Shown here one piece after another: positions 8,958 to 17,282 of a stretch of DNA of 64,000 bases (position 1 is the first letter of the stretch; each line of letters begins with the position of its first letter). Source of the DNA: Metapseudomonas resinovorans DSM 21078 (GTDB lineage Bacteria > Pseudomonadota > Gammaproteobacteria > Pseudomonadales > Pseudomonadaceae). The stretch spans positions 1-64,000 of the forward strand of contig NZ_AUIE01000009.1 in NCBI RefSeq assembly GCF_000423545.1. The letters are read 5' to 3'. The notes below the pieces were generated by a model. The model saw only the letters and a list, made by a program, of their open reading frames with translations, was not told the DNA's origin and searched no databases. The position numbers and the translations under genes are program-made.

Positions 8958-10315
8958 CTGCACGCTTCCAAAAACTGGTCCGTTTTGTGGTCGAGACCCG
9001 CTTCGACGACCTTCCCCCATCTCTGGTCGAGAAAGCCAAACGGCACATTCTGGATACCTTCGGAGCGACCCTGGCGGGCGCCGATAGTGAGATCTTCAAA
9101 GCCTCCTACCAGCTCTGCGTACAGCACGAAGCACCAGGCAATACCGTGCTGTGGGGCACCAACCATCGCGCCAGTCCGCGCAATGCTGCCCTGTTGAATG
9201 GTATTGCCGCACACTCCCTGGAACTGGACGATGCCGGCGGCTGCGACCATTCCGGCGCGGTTGTTCTGCCCGCCGTGATGGCAGCGTTGCAGGCAAGTGG
9301 CAAGGCAGTTTCCGGGAAGGAATTGCTGGTGGCCGTGGTCATCGGCTACGAAGTCGGCCGGCGTGTGCTCGAAGCCTGCGGCAGCTACTCCGCGCACAAC
9401 GGTGCAGGGTGGCACTCGACCGCCACTTGCGGTGTGTTCGGCGCCGCGGCGGCATGCGCACGCATATTCGGGCTGGACCAGGTGCAGACCCTCTCTGCGC
9501 TCGGTATCGCTGGCAGTTTCAGTGGCGGCCTGTGGGCATTCATCCACGACGGCTCCCAGACCAAGAAGCTGCATACCGGCCGTGCGGCAGAGGGTGGCTT
9601 GCTCGCCGTCATGCTGGCGCAGCAAGGGATCACAGGACCGTCTTACCTCTTCGACGATGTATGGGGTGGGTTCCTCAAGACCCTAGCGAGAGACGACGCC
9701 GAGCCACAAGCCCTGGACGAAACCCTGGGTGAAATCTGGAAACTGGCGCGTTGCTCTATCAAACCCTATGCCTCGTGCCGGGGCACCCACGCCGCAATCG
9801 ATGCAATCGGGTTGCTGCTGGAGAAGCTGAACATCACGCCGGATCAAATCGCCGAAATCCGCGTGGAGATGTGTGCATTCCTCAAGGACATGTGTGGCCA
9901 TACCCGCATTGAGACGTTGGCATCGGCGCAGATGAGCCTGCCCTATGCGCTGGCGGCCAGGCTCACCTATGGCCACGCCGGACTGGACGCTTACGAGGAC
10001 AAGTGCCGAGAAAACCCGGCGATCACTTCGTGGTTCAGGCGCATCCACCTTGACGTGAACCCTTCACTGTCCGAAGACGGTGAACCTATCGTCACCCTGC
10101 GCACTGACGACGGTCGCGAGGCCAGTCTGTGTGTTGAAGTGGCGCTTGGTGCGCCGGGCAACCCCATCAGTGACGAGGCTCTACTGGACAAGTTCTACAG
10201 CCTGGCTGTCCGCGTGCTCCCGCCACTCAAGGTCAAGCAGTTAGCCAACCTTCTCCTGAAACTGGAAGACGTGTCCTCTACCCAGCAACTTGCCGAGATG
10301 CTGTCAGCCGCATAG
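8954..10315 (+). CDS. MmgE/PrpD family protein (dehydratase or epimerase)
   Basis: A 453-residue protein starting at a GTG that overlaps the previous stop, with GGAG eight bases upstream. Family features are an N-terminal all-helical domain (AKRHILDTFGATLAGA, AALLNGIAAHSLELDD, GAGWHSTATCGVFGAA) and a smaller C-terminal domain from about residue 270 (IKPYASCRGTHAAIDA). Characterised members include 2-methylcitrate dehydratase, cis-aconitate decarboxylase and iminodisuccinate epimerase. Prp genes are absent here and an ArgH-family lyase is present, so an epimerase role acting before the lyase is the most attractive reading; this is inference. Confidence 0.8.
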   Translation: MTARFQKLVRFVVETRFDDLPPSLVEKAKRHILDTFGATLAGADSEIFKASYQLCVQHEAPGNTVLWGTNHRASPRNAALLNGIAAHSLELDDAGGCDHSGAVVLPAVMAALQASGKAVSGKELLVAVVIGYEVGRRVLEACGSYSAHNGAGWHSTATCGVFGAAAACARIFGLDQVQTLSALGIAGSFSGGLWAFIHDGSQTKKLHTGRAAEGGLLAVMLAQQGITGPSYLFDDVWGGFLKTLARDDAEPQALDETLGEIWKLARCSIKPYASCRGTHAAIDAIGLLLEKLNITPDQIAEIRVEMCAFLKDMCGHTRIETLASAQMSLPYALAARLTYGHAGLDAYEDKCRENPAITSWFRRIHLDVNPSLSEDGEPIVTLRTDDGREASLCVEVALGAPGNPISDEALLDKFYSLAVRVLPPLKVKQLANLLLKLEDVSSTQQLAEMLSAA

Positions 10316-10385
10316 CGCAGCTGCATGCATCGAGTGGACGCTCCCACTCCATGACGGCAAGACTTCCAGGACAGACAGGATCTCT

Positions 10386-11564
10386 GTGACTACTTACTCG
10401 CTTGTCATTCGCCGCCTGATGGTGTGTTCGCTGACGATCGTGATCAGCCGGGCCATCACCAGCCCGTTGCTGGCACTCTTCCTCAGCACCCGGCTTGGGC
10501 TAGATCAGAAAGACGTTGGGCTCCTGGTGGGGATTGCCGCCTTCACCGGTACATTGCTTGGCCTCTACGGCGGCTACGTCGTGGACCGTTTCGAGAAACG
10601 CCGGCTGCTTATCCTGGCGATGCTTTCCAGTTCAATCGGGTTCCTCTTGCTGACCTTTGCCAGCAACCTGTATCTGGCAACGCTGACCCTGGTCATCACC
10701 GAGTCGGCCGCAGCACTGTTCGTCATTGGCTCCAAGGCCATCCTCAGCGACAACCTGCCTGTCGAACAACGGGCCAAAGCGTTCTCCCTCCGATACACCC
10801 TGACCAACATCGGATACGCCACCGGCCCGATGCTTGGCGTCATTCTCGCAGGCGCTCAACCCACGGCGCCCTTCTGGACCGCCAGCGCCATCGCCTTCCT
10901 GAGTATCTTCCTGATGAGTGCCGTGCCGCCCAGCAAGCACGCGAAGACATCCACTCAACTCCAGCCACCCAGCTTCCTGGCCACGCTGGCCACACTCAGA
11001 AATGATCGCACCCTGATCCTATTCACCCTGGGTAGCCTGCTCAATGCGGTGGTTCATGGTCGATTCACCATCTATCTGTCGCAGTACCTGCTGGTTGGCT
11101 ATCCATCCGAGGAGGCCATGAGGATTCTCTCTGCGGTACTGGCCTGCAACGCGATCACAGTGATCGTTATGCAATACCAGTTCGGTCGTCTGCTCAAACG
11201 AGAGCACTTGGCGTTCTGGATGGGCATCGGCTCGATGTTGTTCATCAGCGGCCTACTGGGCTTCATGTACGCGGAGAACATGGTCAGTTGGTGCTTGGCG
11301 ATGTTTGTTTTCACGCTTGGTGAAATGATCGTGCTGCCAGGTGAGTACCTGTTCATCGACAGCATCGCGCCAGAGCATCTGCGTGGCAGCTATTACGGCG
11401 CTCAGAACCTGGCCGCCCTTGGCGGCGCCCTCAGCCCCATTCTGTGCGGATACCTCCTCACCTATTCCGTACCCACCAGCATGTTTCTTGTCTTGATGGG
11501 GCTTTCAGCGTTGGGTGGGTTGCTTTGTTTCGCAACTGGCAGGCGGGTCCGGGCGAGGAATTGA
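10386..11564 (+). CDS. MFS transporter
   Basis: A 392-residue major facilitator with about twelve hydrophobic helices and the loop 2-3 motif GGYVVDRFEKRRLL, the DHA1-type G-x-x-x-D-R-x-x-R/K-R signature. GTG 10386 is used because AGGAT precedes it by about seven bases and the protein then begins immediately before helix 1; the in-frame extension to 10290 is unlike the family. It is the last gene of the lyase operon and may export a product, import an alternative substrate, or be unrelated to the pathway. Confidence 0.8.
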   Translation: MTTYSLVIRRLMVCSLTIVISRAITSPLLALFLSTRLGLDQKDVGLLVGIAAFTGTLLGLYGGYVVDRFEKRRLLILAMLSSSIGFLLLTFASNLYLATLTLVITESAAALFVIGSKAILSDNLPVEQRAKAFSLRYTLTNIGYATGPMLGVILAGAQPTAPFWTASAIAFLSIFLMSAVPPSKHAKTSTQLQPPSFLATLATLRNDRTLILFTLGSLLNAVVHGRFTIYLSQYLLVGYPSEEAMRILSAVLACNAITVIVMQYQFGRLLKREHLAFWMGIGSMLFISGLLGFMYAENMVSWCLAMFVFTLGEMIVLPGEYLFIDSIAPEHLRGSYYGAQNLAALGGALSPILCGYLLTYSVPTSMFLVLMGLSALGGLLCFATGRRVRARN

Positions 11565-11606
11565 TCGTATCTCTCCTAGTATCAGTCGAAGCACAAAGGC
11601 TGCTAA

Positions 11607-11894
11607 ATGAATAACAATCAGGAATTCCGCTTCATCAACGGGGCCTCCAAGCGACTGCTATTGGTAATCGAGCCGATCTCCAGCGAGTTCTGGATCGAAA
11701 GTCATGCCACGGTCAAGATTCTTGTGGAAGTAGAGGAAGCACCTGCGACCTTCGATGTCGAGTATCTGGCAGGCGGTATGGTGGTCTACACCCCTGAGGG
11801 AAGTCAGGTGCAGGTCTACAAGAATGGTCGCCACCTTCCCCACGGGAAACGCTCCAAACGCATGGCGTCGCGGCTAATCCGTCAACGCTCCTAG
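11607..11894 (+). CDS. hypothetical protein, 95 residues
   Basis: I do not recognise this family. It is a small soluble protein with beta-rich stretches (RLLLVIEPISSEFWIE, ATFDVEYLAGGMVVYT, QVQVYKNGRHLP) and a basic C-terminus (HGKRSKRMASRLIRQRS) that could bind nucleic acid. It lies 43 bases after the MFS gene and is followed by a strong terminator, so it may be the operon's last gene or stand alone. Coding is supported by consistent codon use and the tight start-terminator frame. Confidence 0.6.
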   Translation: MNNNQEFRFINGASKRLLLVIEPISSEFWIESHATVKILVEVEEAPATFDVEYLAGGMVVYTPEGSQVQVYKNGRHLPHGKRSKRMASRLIRQRS

Positions 11895-11938
11895 TGGGTG
11901 CTCTCCCTTGCCCTCCCCCTGCTCTGTCCCTATCCTGC

Positions 11939-11969
11939 CCCGGCCACGGTCTATCCCGTGGCCGGGTTT
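11939..11969 (+). terminator. rho-independent-type terminator
   Basis: CCCGGCCACGG (11939-11949) pairs perfectly with CCGTGGCCGGG (11956-11966) across a 6-base loop and is followed directly by TTT. An 11-bp GC stem with a short T tract, 45 bases after the stop of the 95-residue gene, is a credible transcription terminator. Confidence 0.65.
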
Positions 11970-11986
11970 GACAGCCTGAACTAACG

Positions 11987-12144
11987 GGCGCGATTGCGCC
12001 GAACGGTGCATGCGAAAAACGGCGGACGTTTTTTGCAGGCACTCACACGCATGCAGTTTTCAACTGCTCTGCTTCATGGCAGATCGCGCGGGGAGATCCT
12101 CGTGGTCTGCCGGTTCCCGTTAGCCGGTCTGTCAACCCCGCGCG
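11987..12144 (+). ncRNA. hairpin-rich region, candidate structured RNA
   Basis: In about 160 bases there are five perfect inverted repeats. They are GGCGC/GCGCC (11987-12000), TGCATGCG/CGCATGCA (12007-12014 with 12048-12055), AAAAACG/CGTTTTT (12015-12021 with 12027-12033, nested inside the last), GCAGTT/AACTGC (12053-12067) and CGCGCGGGG/CCCCGCGCG (12085-12093 with 12136-12144). The segment encodes no convincing protein and ends about 60 bases before a broken BRO-like gene. It may be that gene's leader RNA, or a recombination or mobile-element end. The ncRNA label is tentative and transcription is unproven. Confidence 0.35.
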
Positions 12145-12207
12145 GTCTGCCGCCCTTCGATTGACAGCGATTGGTGGCAGCTCCTGACCCCATAACGGAG
12201 ATTCGCC

Positions 12208-12508
12208 ATGCACGACGCATACCCCCCTCGTTTTCTACCGCCACGCCCAGCGCCTGCGCTCCGTGATGATCGACCACCAGCCCTGGTTCGTCGCCGATGA
12301 CTTCGCCCAGTTGATCGGCGCTCATTCCCAGCGCCTGCTCCGCGCCCAGGAGCGGTTCGAGAAGCGCAGCGTAGTGCTGACGTGCACCCGCGGCGTTCAT
12401 GAGGAGGTGGAGGCCATTTGCGATGCCGGCGCCTACCGGGCCGTGCATCGCCTTGCCCGCCCGACGTGCAGCGATGTCAGTCGCTGGCTGAGCGAGGTGC
12501 TGACATGA
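12208..12508 (+). pseudogene. BRO-N-domain-like protein, frameshifted
   Basis: From ATG 12208 the codons read MHDAYPP and then go out of register. Dropping one C from the six-C run at 12222-12227 joins this start to a frame reading LVFYRHAQRLRSVMIDHQPW, then WFVADDFAQLIG and GAYRAVHRLARP. This is the phage-type BRO-N domain protein common in Pseudomonas. The frame then stops at 12508 after EVLT, shorter than the usual roughly 130-160 residues. It is either a pseudogene with a homopolymer insertion or a sequencing error in that run. These proteins are thought to bind DNA; a role here is unknown. Confidence 0.65.
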
Positions 12509-12514
12509 GTGAAG

Positions 12515-12539
12515 CCCCGCTCGCCCCACACGAGCGGGG
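12515..12539 (+). terminator. hairpin terminator after the BRO-like gene
   Basis: CCCCGCTCG (12515-12523) pairs perfectly with CGAGCGGGG (12531-12539) over a 7-base loop and is followed by TTGTCGT. It begins seven bases after the stop of the BRO-like frame, the expected place for its terminator, although the T tract is poor. Confidence 0.55.
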
Positions 12540-12578
12540 TTGTCGTCGGGACGGGGGGAGTTGTTGCCGGGCCGGCGG

Positions 12579-12645
12579 CATCAGGCTGGGGGCCGTTGTC
12601 GCGTTGCCGTCGTAGGTTGGCGCCGAGCCTGCGAGGCCCAACGCG
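12579..12645. repeat. dispersed intergenic repeat, copy 1
   Basis: CATCAGGCTG...TAGGTTGGC...CCGAG...GCCCAACGC matches the stretch at 16049-16117 over about 67 bases with scattered mismatches. Its inner part, GGTTGGC...GCCCAAC, is an inverted repeat of the Pseudomonas type in which GTTGGGC and GCCCAAC arms flank a GCGAG core. It lies between the convergent BRO-like gene and rlmE. Confidence 0.6.
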
Positions 12646-12699
12646 GGGATTCGACCGGAATCGAAGCGGGCTCAATCGCACTTCAGCGCCGCGGGCGCC

Positions 12700-13320
12700 T
12701 TATCCTTTGAACCCTTTCCCCACCAGATAAACCTCCCTCGACCGTGGCCGCGACGCCTCTGGCTTGCGTATCACCACCTTCTCGAATGAGGTGCGAACGT
12801 CTTTCAGGAATTCGTCAGAGCCTTCGCCCTGAAAGACCTTGGCCACAAAGGTGCCATTGGGCTTGAGCACCTGCCGGACCATATCGAGGACGAGTTCGAC
12901 CAGGTACATCGAGGACGCCTGGTCGGCGGCAGCGACGCCGCTGATGTTGGGGGCGATGTCGGAGATGATCAGATCGGGCTGGTTGCCGTCGAGCTTGTCG
13001 AGGATCTGTTGGAACACGGCATCGTCGGTAAAGTCGCCCTGGATGAAGTCGACGTTATCGAGTGGGTCCATCGGCAGGATGTCACTGGCCAGAACCCGCC
13101 CCTTCTCGCCCACGAGACGCCCGGCTACCTGCGACCAGCCACCGGGAGCCGAGCCAAGATCCATGACCAGCATGCCGGGGCGTATCAGCTTGTCCTTCTC
13201 GTTCAGCTCGATCAGCTTGTAGCTGGCACGGGAGCGCAAACCATCCTTCTGAGCCCGTTTGACGTAGGGATCGTTGACGTGTTCATCCAGCCAGCGACGG
13301 CTGCTTTTGGATCGTTTCAT
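12700..13320 (-). CDS. rlmE: 23S rRNA (uridine-2552-2'-O)-methyltransferase RlmE (FtsJ)
   Basis: A 206-residue SAM-dependent methyltransferase that methylates the 2'-O of U2552 in the ribosomal A-loop. The SAM site is [15 protein letters not shown]. The K-D-K-E tetrad is visible as SRASYK, ISDIAPN, FVAKVFQ and SREVYL. The start is taken at [14 protein letters not shown] (13320), the family-typical N-terminus, rather than five codons further upstream. In many Pseudomonas it sits beside ftsH; here its left neighbour is repeat and BRO-like sequence. Confidence 0.93.
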   Translation of the reverse strand: MKRSKSSRRWLDEHVNDPYVKRAQKDGLRSRASYKLIELNEKDKLIRPGMLVMDLGSAPGGWSQVAGRLVGEKGRVLASDILPMDPLDNVDFIQGDFTDDAVFQQILDKLDGNQPDLIISDIAPNISGVAAADQASSMYLVELVLDMVRQVLKPNGTFVAKVFQGEGSDEFLKDVRTSFEKVVIRKPEASRPRSREVYLVGKGFKG

Positions 13321-13591
13321 GATAGAGCCAACCACGGAGAATCAATGTGAGGAGCGGACCGATGCACGGGGCAGAGGGGAAGCTGTCGGACGCTGAGCGG
13401 CGGCAATTATAAGCCGATAACACTGTGCAGGTTACATTCGCAGGCAGGATCGCACAGCGCCGGCCAGCACGGCGCCTTCCGGCGAACCATCGGGCCAGGC
13501 CTGACAGGTGCTGGCGGCGGCGGGTACAATTCGCGCCTTACTCTCCCCTCTGTTGCTTCCTTTGCCGGAGTCACCGGCCAGGATTACCGCC

Positions 13592-15220
13592 ATGATTCGC
13601 ATCAACGAACTGTCCCTGCCCCTCGATCACTCCGCCGATGAGTTGCGTAACGCCATCGTCAAACGCCTGAACATCAGCGACGCCGATCTGCTGAACTTCA
13701 CCGTGTTCAAGCGCAGCTACGATGCCCGCAAGAAGAACAGCGTCATTCTGTTCATCTACATCATCGATCTGGAGGCCCGCGACGAGGCGGCGATTCTGGC
13801 GCGCTTTGCCGATGACCACAACATACGTCCGGCCCCGGACACCCACTACTATCCAGTGGGACAAGCGCCGGCCGACTTGAGCGAGCGGCCGCTGGTCGTG
13901 GGCTTTGGCCCCTGTGGATTGTTCGCGGCGCTGTTGCTCGCGCAGATGGGTTTCAAACCCATCGTGCTGGAGCGCGGCAAGGATGTGCGCAGCCGCACCA
14001 AGGATACCTGGGCACTGTGGCGCAAAAAGATCCTGACCCCGGAATCCAACGTACAGTTCGGCGAGGGGGGTGCCGGTCTGTTCTCGGACGGCAAGCTCTA
14101 CAGCCAGATCAAGGACCCCAAGTTCTACGCCCGCAAGGTTGTGCACGAGTTTGTCCGCGCCGGCGCTCCGGCGGAAATCATGTACGTGAGCAAGCCGCAC
14201 ATCGGCACCTTCCGCCTCACCGGCGTGGTGTCCACCATGCGCGAGGAGATCATCGCCCTCGGCGGCGAGGTGCGCTTTGAAAGCAAAGTCACCGATCTGC
14301 TGATCGACGATGGCCAGCTTGAAGGTGTGGTGCTGGCCAGTGGCGAAACGATCCGCAGCCGCCATGTCGTGCTAGCGCTGGGCCACAGCTCCCGCGATAC
14401 CTTCCGCATGCTGCACCGGCAGGGCGTGTTCATCGAGGCCAAGCCCTTCGCCGTGGGTTTTCGCATCGAACACCCGCAGGGCATGATCGACCAGGCCCGC
14501 CTGGGCAAGTACGCCGGACATCCGGAGCTCGGCGCCGCCGACTACAAGCTGGTGCACCACGCCAAGAATGGCCGCGCCGTCTACAGCTTCTGCATGTGCC
14601 CCGGCGGCACCGTGGTGGCGGCCACTTCCGAGCCGGAACGCGTCGTGACCAACGGCATGAGCCAGTACTCGCGCAACGAACGCAATGCGAATGCCGGCAT
14701 CGTCGTCGGCATCAACCCGGAGGAAGATTTCCCGGGCGGCCCACTGGCCGGCGTGGAGTTCCAGGAGCGCCTGGAATCCCGCGCCTACGAATTGGGCGGC
14801 AGCGACTACTGTGCGCCCGCGCAACTGGTGGGCGATTTCATTCGCGGCGTGCCATCGAGCGAATTTGGCGAGGTTGAACCCTCCTACAAACCCGGCGTGC
14901 GCCTGGGCGACCTTGCGCCCTCGCTACCGGCCTATGCGATCGAGGCCATCCGCGAGGCGCTGCCGGCATTTGGCAAGCAGATCCGCGGTTTTGATCGCCA
15001 TGACGCCGTGCTCACCGGTATCGAAACCCGCACGTCCTCCCCGGTCCGCATCACCCGCGACAACGAGACGCTGCAAAGCCTCAACCTGCGCGGCCTGTTT
15101 CCCGCTGGCGAGGGCGCCGGTTATGCGGGGGGCATTCTGTCGGCGGGCGTGGACGGCATCAAAGTCGCCGAAGCGGTGGCCAAGTCGCTGCTGTCTCAGA
15201 CCAAAGTGCAGAGCAACTGA
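13592..15220 (+). CDS. FAD-dependent oxidoreductase, COG2509 type
   Basis: A 542-residue flavoprotein. A roughly 90-residue N-terminal domain (MIRINELSLPLDHSADEL...) precedes a GxGxxG-like FAD motif (VVGFGPCGLFAALLLAQMG, about 102-120). Later come a GEGGAGLFSDGKLYS segment, ALGHSSRDTF, and the C-terminal FAD motif GLFPAGEGAGYAGGI. This is the uncharacterised bacterial family often annotated as NAD(P)/FAD-dependent oxidoreductase; its substrate is unknown to me. ATG 13592 gives the family-typical N-terminus. The next gene follows 11 bases later and may be co-transcribed. Confidence 0.85.
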   Translation: MIRINELSLPLDHSADELRNAIVKRLNISDADLLNFTVFKRSYDARKKNSVILFIYIIDLEARDEAAILARFADDHNIRPAPDTHYYPVGQAPADLSERPLVVGFGPCGLFAALLLAQMGFKPIVLERGKDVRSRTKDTWALWRKKILTPESNVQFGEGGAGLFSDGKLYSQIKDPKFYARKVVHEFVRAGAPAEIMYVSKPHIGTFRLTGVVSTMREEIIALGGEVRFESKVTDLLIDDGQLEGVVLASGETIRSRHVVLALGHSSRDTFRMLHRQGVFIEAKPFAVGFRIEHPQGMIDQARLGKYAGHPELGAADYKLVHHAKNGRAVYSFCMCPGGTVVAATSEPERVVTNGMSQYSRNERNANAGIVVGINPEEDFPGGPLAGVEFQERLESRAYELGGSDYCAPAQLVGDFIRGVPSSEFGEVEPSYKPGVRLGDLAPSLPAYAIEAIREALPAFGKQIRGFDRHDAVLTGIETRTSSPVRITRDNETLQSLNLRGLFPAGEGAGYAGGILSAGVDGIKVAEAVAKSLLSQTKVQSN

Positions 15221-15231
15221 GCGCCGCATTG

Positions 15232-15963
15232 ATGAAACTCGACGACATCAAGAAGCTCCACCAGAAAAAATACCGGGCCGAGTTCGGCCATTTTCTGGTG
15301 GAGGGCGAACATCTGTTGCTGGAACTGCAAAAAGCGGCCTTGCAGAATCCGCTGCTACTGCGCAGTCAGCTGTATGTGACCAGCGCCTACGAGCACTGGC
15401 AAAGCCCGTTTGAAACCCATGTGATCAACGACCGCCAAATGGCGCAGATCGCCGACACCAAAACACCGCAGGGAATTATTGCGCTGGTGCCAATGCCGGC
15501 GACCGCCGCACCGGTTGCGGCCCCCGCTACTAACGAGCGCGCCATCTACCTGCATGAAATCCAGGACCCGGGCAATCTCGGCACCATCCTGCGCACACTG
15601 GCATGGTTCGGTAACTTTCGCTGCCTGCTCAGTCCCGGCAGCGTTGATCCGTATAACCCCAAAGTCGTGCGCTCCAGCATGGGCGCCATTTTTCATGCGC
15701 CCATGGAACTGGATGTGGAACTGGATTCCTTGCGCACACGCTTTGAACGCATCGCCTGCCTGGATATGAATGGCGAGCGCTTGCAATCCGCCAGTTTCAA
15801 ATCGTTCGATTGTTATCTGTTCGGCAACGAAGCGCGCGGCGTGCCCCGCGAGCAACTGCTCGCGCTCAACGCCCAGCCTTTCACGATTCCCGGCTGTGGC
15901 GCCATCGAATCGCTCAACCTGGCCGCGACGGTCAATATGTGCGCGTACGAGCTGAACAGATAA
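15232..15963 (+). CDS. TrmH-family (SpoU) RNA 2'-O-methyltransferase
   Basis: A 243-residue trefoil-knot SPOUT methyltransferase. Motif 1 reads HEIQDPGNLGTILRTLAWFG (about 105-124), motif 2 LFGNEARGVP (about 198-207), and motif 3 IPGCGAIESLNLAATVNMCAYE (about 221-242), where the knot and SAM site form. An N-terminal substrate-binding part (HQKKYRAEFGHFLVEGEHLLLEL) is like TsnR/RlmB relatives. ATG 15232 directly follows an in-frame TTG. The rRNA or tRNA target cannot be told from sequence alone. Confidence 0.88.
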   Translation: MKLDDIKKLHQKKYRAEFGHFLVEGEHLLLELQKAALQNPLLLRSQLYVTSAYEHWQSPFETHVINDRQMAQIADTKTPQGIIALVPMPATAAPVAAPATNERAIYLHEIQDPGNLGTILRTLAWFGNFRCLLSPGSVDPYNPKVVRSSMGAIFHAPMELDVELDSLRTRFERIACLDMNGERLQSASFKSFDCYLFGNEARGVPREQLLALNAQPFTIPGCGAIESLNLAATVNMCAYELNR

Positions 15964-16048
15964 GGGGTTGCGGAGCCCGGCCAGTCCCGGGCCTTTCAAC
16001 GACCCGGGATAGTTCGACGCAGGATTGATGGTCATTGCCAAACCGCCG

Positions 16049-16117
16049 CATCAGGCTGAGTGCCATCGTCGCGATGCCGTCCTAGGTTGGCACCGAGCGC
16101 AGCGAAGCCCAATGCAG
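16049..16117. repeat. dispersed intergenic repeat, copy 2
   Basis: Shares CATCAGGCTGxGxGCC, GTCGCGxTGCCGTC and TAGGTTGGC with the 12579-12645 copy, with the same order and spacing. Lies between the RNA methyltransferase and the purU promoter region. Confidence 0.6.
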
Positions 16118-16304
16118 CAAGGCATGCGCGCATGGCCCACCCCGCCGATGGCTATCGCCCCGCTCGACCCATCCTACGCACGGTAGCGGGGTCGGCCGGG
16201 GGCGCCGGCTTCAGCCATGTTTTCACCCGCAAAACTTTCCTCTCAAGATAAAAATTTTCCCAATAGGCTAGACCTGCACCTTCGCTTCGCCTATAAAAGC
16301 GCCA

Positions 16305-16323
16305 CAGGAATTTTATTTTCCTG
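16305..16323. promoter_or_regulatory. inverted repeat, possible operator for purU-folD-sox
   Basis: CAGGAA (16305-16310) and TTCCTG (16318-16323) form perfect 6-base arms around a 7-base AT spacer, about 90 bases before the purU start and just after the possible -10 element. The position suits an operator. The IclR regulator encoded at the far end of the block, or a betaine/sarcosine regulator, could bind it; neither is shown. Confidence 0.3.
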
Positions 16324-16415
16324 CCAGTAAAAATTCTTCATGGACGAAATCCTGTTTTACCCACGCAATTTTTCCGCCTTGCGATGAGCTGCCGCCCCCC
16401 AATCGAGGACCCGAC

Positions 16416-17282
16416 ATGCAACATGCCACCAGCCACTTCATCCTCAAGATCAGCTGCCCGGCCACGTCCGGCATCGTTGCGGCGGTGACCACTTACCTGG
16501 CGGACAAGGGTTGCTACATCAGCGAGATGTCGCAGTTCGACGACGACACCAGCGGCCGCTTCTTCATGCGCGCGGTGTTCCGCTTTAACGACCAGTACGA
16601 AGGCGACATCGATGAGGTCGAGCAGGGTTTCGACGCGGTGGCCCGGCGCTTCGAGATGGACTGGTCCCTGCACGGCACTGCCCAGCCGATGCGCGTGCTG
16701 CTGATGGTGAGCAAGTACGACCACTGCCTGTCCGACCTGCTCTATCGCCACCAGAAGGGCGAGATGGACATGCAGATCACCGCCATCGTTTCCAACCACC
16801 TCGAGCTGCGCCCGATGGCCGAGCGCGAGGGCATCCGCTTCATCTACCTGCCGGTGACCCGCGACACCAAGGCCCAGCAGGAAGCGGCGCTGATGCAGAT
16901 CATCGACGAAACGCAGACCGAGCTGGTGGTCCTGGCCCGTTACATGCAGATCCTCTCCGATGACCTGTGCAAGCAACTCTCGGGGCGCGCCATCAACATC
17001 CACCATTCCTTCCTGCCCGGTTTCAAGGGCGCCAAGCCCTATCACCAGGCCTATGAGCGCGGCGTGAAGCTGATTGGCGCGACCGCGCACTACGTCACCT
17101 CGGACCTCGACGAAGGCCCGATCATCGAGCAGGAAGTGCAGCGCGTGGACCACGCCTATCTGCCGGATGACCTCGTCGCCATCGGCCGGGATACCGAGAC
17201 GGTGGCCCTCTCCAAGGCGGTGAAATACCACCTGGAGCACCGGGTCTTCCTCAATGGCGACCGCACGGTGATCTTCCGGTGA
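16416..17282 (+). CDS. purU: formyltetrahydrofolate deformylase PurU
   Basis: A 288-residue enzyme hydrolysing 10-formyl-THF to THF and formate. It has an N-terminal ACT domain (about 5-85, starting [17 protein letters not shown]) and then a formyltransferase-fold catalytic domain with VSNHLEL (Asn-His pair), [20 protein letters not shown] (catalytic His) and [15 protein letters not shown] (catalytic Asp). Sarcosine oxidase delivers 5,10-methylene-THF, so purU next to soxBDAG recycles the folate. The stop overlaps the GTG start of folD. Confidence 0.93.
   Translation: MQHATSHFILKISCPATSGIVAAVTTYLADKGCYISEMSQFDDDTSGRFFMRAVFRFNDQYEGDIDEVEQGFDAVARRFEMDWSLHGTAQPMRVLLMVSKYDHCLSDLLYRHQKGEMDMQITAIVSNHLELRPMAEREGIRFIYLPVTRDTKAQQEAALMQIIDETQTELVVLARYMQILSDDLCKQLSGRAINIHHSFLPGFKGAKPYHQAYERGVKLIGATAHYVTSDLDEGPIIEQEVQRVDHAYLPDDLVAIGRDTETVALSKAVKYHLEHRVFLNGDRTVIFR

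Larger units (their letters stand above)
15964..16415. promoter_or_regulatory. intergenic region upstream of purU
   Basis: A 452-base non-coding stretch. Its left half contains the second dispersed-repeat copy and GC-rich inverted sequence (CCCCGCTCGACC...GGTAGCGGGG). Its right half (about 16220-16370) turns AT-rich and is the likely promoter region of the purU-folD-sox genes. CTATAAAAG at 16291-16299 could contribute a -10 element. No small ORF with family resemblance was found. Confidence 0.4.

Noticed and set aside
12505-12615. Short open frame starting ATGAGTGAAGCC after the BRO-like gene
   Set aside because: It runs through the terminator hairpin and the dispersed repeat and encodes low-complexity Gly/Ala/Arg sequence.
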